A DNA stretch of 64,000 nt, from assembly GCF_040545425.1 (NCBI RefSeq), contig NZ_JBEPLW010000004.1. One strand, written 5' to 3'. Origin of the DNA: Bhargavaea ullalensis. GTDB lineage: Bacteria > Bacillota > Bacilli > Bacillales_A > Planococcaceae. The position numbers were made by a program, and so were the translations under genes. Below, in pieces: positions 59,088 through 64,000 of this stretch (position 1 is its first letter; each line of letters opens with the position of its first letter). Below the pieces are notes generated by a model. The model saw only the letters and a list, made by a program, of their open reading frames with translations. It searched no databases and was not told where the DNA came from.

Positions 59088-60944
59088 TTGGTTCAACTCA
59101 CAGATCAGGACAAGGCGATACAGTTTTTCGAGTACTTGCACTCGTTGAATATGCTGACAGGGAAGATCAAACGGGATTTCCGGGAATACGACCGGGTTTG
59201 GACGGTGGGAGAACTGCGTTCAGGCTTTGATTGTCTTGTCGGTGATGATTGCTCGGCAGCCGGGTCGGAGTTTGAAATCCGCCGCCCGAGAATTACGGAA
59301 GCAGAGCGGATTCCGCCGGTGAGGCCGGTCGCCCTGCAAGGCTGGCTGACAGGGGAGGTTTCCGGACGGGGCAGTTTCCCGGAAAGGATTGAGCGGAAGG
59401 CTGTGCAAGAAGAGGACGGCGTGACGCGATATGCCGAGTTTGATGAAAATGAGGAACGTGTGAGGGTCTATGGCTGTTGGCGGCGCGAGTGGGAGGCCTG
59501 GAGCCAAAATCTCAGAAGCAAGGAAACGGCGCTCGCCCTTTACGAAGAGTTTTTCAACCTGCTCACCCGGTTTGAAAATGAGGGGGAGAATTTGGAACTT
59601 GTGCTCGGTGAGGGGCTGCTCCTATGGAATCATCCGGATCCGTCAATCGGTCTCATCCGGACGCCGGTCCTGTCGTCGAAGCTGGAGCTGACCTTTGATG
59701 CGGTGAACGGGGTGATTGCAGCAAAGCCCGTCGAGGATCTGTTCGTTTTCGAGCAGGAGCCGTTCATGGGTGTAACGTTTCCCCATTCCAGGCAGGCCGA
59801 AGAGCTGATCGCTTCCATTCCGGAGGTCGGCCTCGGCGAGTCGGAGGAGATCCGCCGATTTTTGAAAGAGTTTGTCCATCTGATCGATGCGAATGGCCGG
59901 TATTCAGAGGAGAAGGAACCCGGCCGCACTACGAGTGTGCCTGTTGCTTATCCGCGGAAAATGTTCCTGCTGCGATCCAAGCAATCGCGGGTCATCCGCG
60001 ACGACCTCTCACAGATTGTCGGCGGCATCCGCAGCGGTTCCATCGACCTGTCTCCTGCTGTGCTGTCCCTCATCGGAGGAGAAGTGACGGAACAAACGGT
60101 TTCCGACAAGCTGACAGATGACATTTTGTATTTCCCGCTTCCATCCAACGAACAACAGAAAGACATCGTGGAGCGGATCGGCACTCATTTTGGGGTAACG
60201 GTCCAGGGACCGCCCGGAACAGGGAAAACGCATACGATCGCAAACCTCGTTTCTCACTTTCTGGCAGAAGGGAAGAAAGTGCTTATCACGAGCCAAAAAG
60301 AAAGCCCGCTCAAGGTGCTGAAAAACAAAATACCGGAGGAAATCCGTGATTTATGCGTGCCGGTGCTCGGCGGAGGCCGTGAGTCACTGCAGGACATCGA
60401 GGCATCCACACGGCTCATCAGCGAGAAACTCGGCGAGCTGGATCCTCAGAAGCTCCACCGGTCCGTGGAACAAGACCGTGACGATCTGCTCGAAAGCCGG
60501 GAGCGGGAGGAGGAACTGGTTCAGAAATTGAACGAATACGCAAAAGAGGAAGGCACACCGATCGAATGGCGAAACGAGCGACTGACAAAACCAGAAGCGG
60601 CGAAGCGGCTGGCAGAACAGACGGTGGATGCCGGGTGGATTCCCGACCGGATAGACCTCGATGAAGGGTTTCCGCTTGGCGAAGTAGAGTTCAGGCAACT
60701 TTGGCAGCTGAAAAATGAAATCGGTCCAGAGTGGTTCCGTCTGGCGGAACAGTGGCTGCCGGATCCGGAGAAAGACTTGATATCACAGCAGCGCCTGAAA
60801 TGGCTTGCCAATGACCGCGCCGTGCTTGAAAAGGAGCTGGAGGAGGCCCGGAGGCTCATCAGCTGGAATGACTGGCCGGCGGATGCTCAATCGCTCCGAA
60901 CCCTCGAAGACACCGTTCGGCAGGCGGTGGAACACTTGCGTTAG
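59088..60944 (+). CDS. SF1 helicase-nuclease, N-terminal part up to in-frame TAG
   Basis: 618 residues from TTG 59088, nine bases behind AAAGGCGG. The first ~350 residues have no clear motif; then Walker A VQGPPGTGKTHTIANLVSHFLAEGKKVLIT near residue 370, typical of AAA_11/Upf1-like helicases, followed by long charged helices. The frame closes at TAG 60942-60944. The same frame continues to 63407 with the rest of the helicase and a nuclease domain, so this is the front part of one ~1440-residue protein. Alone it lacks motif II and cannot be a working helicase. Confidence 0.8.
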   Translation: MVQLTDQDKAIQFFEYLHSLNMLTGKIKRDFREYDRVWTVGELRSGFDCLVGDDCSAAGSEFEIRRPRITEAERIPPVRPVALQGWLTGEVSGRGSFPERIERKAVQEEDGVTRYAEFDENEERVRVYGCWRREWEAWSQNLRSKETALALYEEFFNLLTRFENEGENLELVLGEGLLLWNHPDPSIGLIRTPVLSSKLELTFDAVNGVIAAKPVEDLFVFEQEPFMGVTFPHSRQAEELIASIPEVGLGESEEIRRFLKEFVHLIDANGRYSEEKEPGRTTSVPVAYPRKMFLLRSKQSRVIRDDLSQIVGGIRSGSIDLSPAVLSLIGGEVTEQTVSDKLTDDILYFPLPSNEQQKDIVERIGTHFGVTVQGPPGTGKTHTIANLVSHFLAEGKKVLITSQKESPLKVLKNKIPEEIRDLCVPVLGGGRESLQDIEASTRLISEKLGELDPQKLHRSVEQDRDDLLESREREEELVQKLNEYAKEEGTPIEWRNERLTKPEAAKRLAEQTVDAGWIPDRIDLDEGFPLGEVEFRQLWQLKNEIGPEWFRLAEQWLPDPEKDLISQQRLKWLANDRAVLEKELEEARRLISWNDWPADAQSLRTLEDTVRQAVEHLR

Positions 60945-60968
60945 ATTGATCTGGACCGGCATGGCTTA

Positions 60969-63407
60969 TTGATCGCAGACCTTGCCGCCGGTGGCCTGCG
61001 GGAAAAGCGCTGGCTGGACTGGCAGGCCGGGATGGAGGAAATGAATGCAACGCTTTCTTCCCTGTACGCCGAACTTGCCAACCACCGGCTTGCCTCGCCT
61101 CCGTTCCCGGTGAGCGAAGTGAAGGAGCACCTTGAAATGCTTGCGGATGAGCTGAAGCGAGACGGAGAGCCAGGATTCCTGTTCTTTTTGGGGAGGGGCC
61201 GGAAAGCCAAGTATCTGTATCAGCATGACTGGCTTGACGGACATCCGATCCGTACGGCGGCGGATGTCGAGGTGTTCCGCAAATTTGTTGATTACCAAGA
61301 GTTGCGTTATACGTTGCGGCGGATCTACAATGCGCCGTCCCGAGAATCGGGACTTCCGGAAATCGACGTGGACGCCCGGCGATTCCCGTATGAAATGGAC
61401 GAAAATCTGACGCTGTTCAAGAAAATCCGCCAACTCGTAGCCGAGGTCGAGTCGCTCAAACAGTCACCGTATGTCAAGCGGCTGGAGGACGAAGTGTTTT
61501 ACCAACCGGATGATCTTGAGAAAGAACTTCTGGAAAGCATACAGAAGGCGCGTATTTATCCGGAACACGAGGCGTGGAAGGAGAATCTCCGAAAGCTGGT
61601 TGTGGAACTGCAGGAGACAAATGACCGCGAAGATGCTCATCCGGTCGTGTCCCAAATGATCTGCGCAATCGAAGAATTGGATGAGGAGAAGTATACCGGG
61701 CTGCTTCAAGAGCTAACAGAGTTATCAGGCCGCCGGCAGGAGGCGCTGAGGCTTAAAGACCTGCTTGGCCGGCTTGCGGCAGTGCTGCCTGAAACGAAGG
61801 CCCGGCTTGAAGAACGACTCGGTGTAGAATATCGGTTTCCTGAAAACTGGGAAGAAGCGTTCCAGTGGCGCAAGCTGAAATCGTGGGTGGATGCCTCTGC
61901 AGACATGGACACAGAACTGATCCGCCGCCGGATCGCAGAAGAGCAGTCAGAGCAGTCGTCTTTGATCAATAAGATCGTAAAAAACTCCACATGGGCGAAT
62001 CTGCTGGAGAACATGACCGAGCGGGAGAAGGCCGCCCTCTCAGCCTGGAAATCCAGCATCAAGCGCTATGGAAAAGGAACGGGCCGTCACGCGCGCTATT
62101 ATTTGAAGACGGCGCGGGAAAACATGAAAGTTGCACAGACCGCCATCCCTGTATGGATCATGCCGATCAACCAGGTGCTCGAGAACTTCCCGGCCACGAA
62201 TGAAAAGTTCGACGTGATCATTTTAGACGAAAGCAGCCAGTGCGATATCTATTCGGCAAATGTGCTCCTCAGAGGAAAGAAAATAATTGTCGTGGGAGAT
62301 GAAGAGCAGATCAGCCCGCAATCCATCGGCGTCAGGTTCGATGATGTCCGGGAGCTCGGGCGGCGTTATTTGAAGGAAATACCGAATGCCGCCCTCCTTG
62401 ACGGAAATACATCCCTGTACGAACTGGCGGAAGGAATGTTTCCGAAAGGCGGCAAACTCATGCTGCGCGAGCACTTCCGGTCAGTTAAGGAAATCATCCA
62501 GTTTTCCAACAGACTCAGCTATGATGGTGAAATGGTGCCAATGCGTGTTCCGATTGAGAAGGAGCGGTTCAATCAGCCGGTGATTGCCGTGAAAGTGGAA
62601 GATGGCGAAAATGATGAGTCTGAAAAAGACGTTAATGCACAGGAAGTTGACCGGATCGTTGAGGACATTGTCCGGATGATGGGCGAAGCAAAGTATGACG
62701 GGCAGACATTCGGCGTCATTTCGCTGCAGGGCCAAAAGCAACACCGCCTGCTCGAGACCAAAATTCGCAACGCAATCGGCGATGAAGAATTCGTCAGGCG
62801 CCGGATCCTCTGCGGAACACCGTATACGCTGCAGGGAGATGAACGGGATATCATCTTCCTCTCGATGGTAGTGGCTCCGAACCGGAGATTCCGGGCGTTC
62901 ACCGGCATGGCTGACAAGCAACGATTCAATGTTGCGGCAAGCCGCGCGAAAAACCAGATGCGCCTGTATCATTCGGTGGATCTGGAGGATTTGAACACTG
63001 ATGACCTTCGAAGCCGGCTGCTTGGCTACTGCAGGCAGACGGAAGTGGAAGTGGAACGATCGGTGGATCCGGAAAGTCTGTGCGGATCCGGATTTGAATT
63101 GGACGTATTGCATGATCTTCAGAAACGGGGATACCTAGTGAAGCCGAAAGTCCGGGTAGGGCGGTATGTGATCGATTTCGTCATCGAGGGAGAGAACGAT
63201 CGTCTTGCCGTCGAATGTGAGGGCGACAAATGGCAGGGGGCCGAACGCCACCTCGCAGAATTTCGGCGTCGGCAATCCCTTGAGCGGGTCGGCTGGGAAT
63301 TTCGGAGCATCCGGGGCAATGAGTTCTACTTTAACCGGGAAGAAACAATGGCTGCAATACAGTTGAGACTGGAGGAAAAAGGGATAGACCGGAACGGTAA
63401 ACCATAA
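60969..63407 (+). CDS. SF1 helicase-nuclease, C-terminal part with Vsr-like endonuclease domain
   Basis: 812 residues, in the same frame as the preceding part and separated from its TAG by eight codons. It carries motif II IILDESSQCDIYSA, VVGDEEQISPQ (motif III), REHFRSVKEIIQF, SMVVAPNRRFRA and RFNVAASRAKNQMRLYHSV (motif VI). The last ~95 residues form a PD-(D/E)xK domain of the Vsr/MTES_1575 type (GRYVIDFVIEGENDRLAVECEGDKWQ, then HLAEFRRRQSLERVGWEFRSI). The TTG at 60969 has no ribosome site, so independent translation is unlikely. The architecture recalls helicase-Vsr effectors in defence islands. Confidence 0.82.
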   Translation: MIADLAAGGLREKRWLDWQAGMEEMNATLSSLYAELANHRLASPPFPVSEVKEHLEMLADELKRDGEPGFLFFLGRGRKAKYLYQHDWLDGHPIRTAADVEVFRKFVDYQELRYTLRRIYNAPSRESGLPEIDVDARRFPYEMDENLTLFKKIRQLVAEVESLKQSPYVKRLEDEVFYQPDDLEKELLESIQKARIYPEHEAWKENLRKLVVELQETNDREDAHPVVSQMICAIEELDEEKYTGLLQELTELSGRRQEALRLKDLLGRLAAVLPETKARLEERLGVEYRFPENWEEAFQWRKLKSWVDASADMDTELIRRRIAEEQSEQSSLINKIVKNSTWANLLENMTEREKAALSAWKSSIKRYGKGTGRHARYYLKTARENMKVAQTAIPVWIMPINQVLENFPATNEKFDVIILDESSQCDIYSANVLLRGKKIIVVGDEEQISPQSIGVRFDDVRELGRRYLKEIPNAALLDGNTSLYELAEGMFPKGGKLMLREHFRSVKEIIQFSNRLSYDGEMVPMRVPIEKERFNQPVIAVKVEDGENDESEKDVNAQEVDRIVEDIVRMMGEAKYDGQTFGVISLQGQKQHRLLETKIRNAIGDEEFVRRRILCGTPYTLQGDERDIIFLSMVVAPNRRFRAFTGMADKQRFNVAASRAKNQMRLYHSVDLEDLNTDDLRSRLLGYCRQTEVEVERSVDPESLCGSGFELDVLHDLQKRGYLVKPKVRVGRYVIDFVIEGENDRLAVECEGDKWQGAERHLAEFRRRQSLERVGWEFRSIRGNEFYFNREETMAAIQLRLEEKGIDRNGKP

Positions 63408-63411
63408 CAAG

Positions 63412-63452
63412 ATCAGCCGGCGGAATAGATTCTGCCGGCTGGTTATTTTTAT
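63412..63452 (+). terminator. Terminator of the helicase-nuclease gene
   Basis: CAGCCGGC (63414-63421) and GCCGGCTG (63434-63441), then GTTATTTTTATTT. Confidence 0.8.
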
Positions 63453-63690
63453 TTGCAGAAAACCGATGTCTGGTATCATCTAATAAACTGAGGAACGCCG
63501 GGTCCCGATTGGAAGGAGCCCCCCAGAATCTTTAATTTTGTCTTAACGCTTTTGGCATCTGTCAAACCGAAGCGGCCCGGCAGTATGAGCGCGGCCATTC
63601 TTCTATTGAAGAATGAACGTGCCGATGAGTTATATAATGCAAGCACCGGACGGCTTCCATAACGAAAGATTCCGCCTATTGATTCAGGGC

Positions 63691-63719
63691 TTGCACGCTT
63701 GCGGAGGCGGTGGTATAGT
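63691..63719 (+). promoter_or_regulatory. rRNA promoter P1
   Basis: TTGCAC (63691-63696), 17-bp spacer, TATAGT (63714-63719) with an extended TG. A further TATAAT at 63633-63638 has no good -35. Confidence 0.65.
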
Positions 63720-63774
63720 TATCAACGTTGCGTTTCCAAGCGAGACGCAGTGAGAAAAGAAATGAAATAAGTTG

Positions 63775-63803
63775 TTGACTTGTCCGGCGGCCGATGCTAT
63801 ACT
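63775..63803 (+). promoter_or_regulatory. rRNA promoter P2
   Basis: TTGACT (63775-63780), 17-bp spacer, TATACT (63798-63803), with TG before the -10. About 168 bases before the mature 16S end, as for Bacillus rrn P2. Confidence 0.85.
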
Positions 63804-63829
63804 AAGGAAGTCGCCAAAAACGAGTGACA

Positions 63830-63969
63830 GCAAACTGAACCTTGAAAACTGAACAGCAAAACGCTGATAAAATTGTTTCCGGATCCCGACCCCGTCGGGT
63901 GAAGAAAACACATGATTCGGACATATCAAGCAGATATGCCAGCAACAAAGTATGAGCTTACTCATACTC
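63830..63969 (+). other. Pre-16S rRNA leader
   Basis: The run CTTGAAAACTGAACAGCAAA is typical of Bacillales rrn leaders and antitermination regions. AGTATGAG and CTCATACT (63949-63967) form a hairpin right before the mature 16S end, probably part of the processing stem. Confidence 0.65.
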
Positions 63970-63970
63970 T

Positions 63971-64000
63971 TCTTATGGAGAGTTTGATCCTGGCTCAGGA
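63971..64000 (+). rRNA. 16S ribosomal RNA (5' end only)
   Basis: GGAGAGTTTGATCCTGGCTC at 63977 is the universal 16S start (27F primer site). The gene continues beyond the window. Confidence 0.97.

Noticed and set aside
11716..60944. Pyrrolysine use at the two TAG codons
   Set aside because: TAG also ends two ordinary genes here and no pyl genes are in the window; nothing in these protein families calls for pyrrolysine.
60969..63407. Independent helicase gene starting at TTG 60969
   Set aside because: No ribosome site, lacks Walker A, and is in frame with the upstream part; kept as a feature but interpreted as the second half of one broken gene.

Overview
The window comes from a Gram-positive bacterium of the Bacillales with about 55% GC. 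The gene order closely follows the Bacillus subtilis chromosome around dnaD-nth-ponA-recU-yppE-yprA-yprB-gpsB-rnpB-ypsC and then ypvA-dynA-ypeP-ypeQ-cspD. High GC, a B. subtilis-like backbone and a GsiB pair point to Planococcaceae (a Bhargavaea-like organism is my inference; a 16S or dnaD search would settle it).

Layout. 1-11.2 kb is a conserved DNA-repair and cell-wall block: DnaD (5' cut by the window), endonuclease III, a class A PBP with a Gly/Asn/Gln tail and RecU on the minus strand, YppE, the MrfA/MrfB repair pair, GpsB, RNase P RNA and RlmL. 11.2-14.6 kb is an insertion relative to B. subtilis: an intergenic repeat array, a NERD-domain gene broken by an in-frame TAG, and an ECF sigma factor with its membrane regulator. 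14.7-24.1 kb holds a DinG-type helicase (YpvA), the double dynamin DynA, a sulfurtransferase, DUF421, phosphoesterase, VOC, RNase H-like YpeP, YpeQ and CspD. 24.2-30.1 kb holds a class I amidotransferase, a MITE-like element, FabI with a FapR operator, and the FMN-riboswitch-controlled ribD-ribE-ribBA-ribH operon.

30.7-42.9 kb contains a 1463-residue bacillopeptidase F-like protease, two GsiB-type stress proteins in tandem behind a SigB-like promoter, an orphan HEIGH-motif protein, a NERD-UvrD helicase, a YcdB-like protein and an HPr kinase-like protein. 43-51.9 kb contains a GAF-GAF-PAS-GGDEF-EAL protein, a ThDP enzyme, a large repeat array, a DUF4145 protein, a carboxylesterase and small orphan genes. 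52-57.8 kb is a minus-strand catabolic cluster: AbgT-family transporter, metal-dependent amidohydrolase, M20 amidohydrolase and a GAF-PucR regulator. The window ends with an AEC transporter, a large SF1 helicase-nuclease interrupted by a TAG codon, and the promoters, leader and first bases of a 16S rRNA gene.

The most striking unexplained signal is a set of four intergenic arrays (about 11.3, 26.1, 35.7 and 47.6 kb). They use different core words but the same spacing rule: cores recur every 21 bp, with occasional 29-bp steps (28 once). Because 29 is not a multiple of three, the arrays cannot keep a reading frame and are best seen as non-coding. Two large nuclease or helicase genes are each cut by a single in-frame amber codon.
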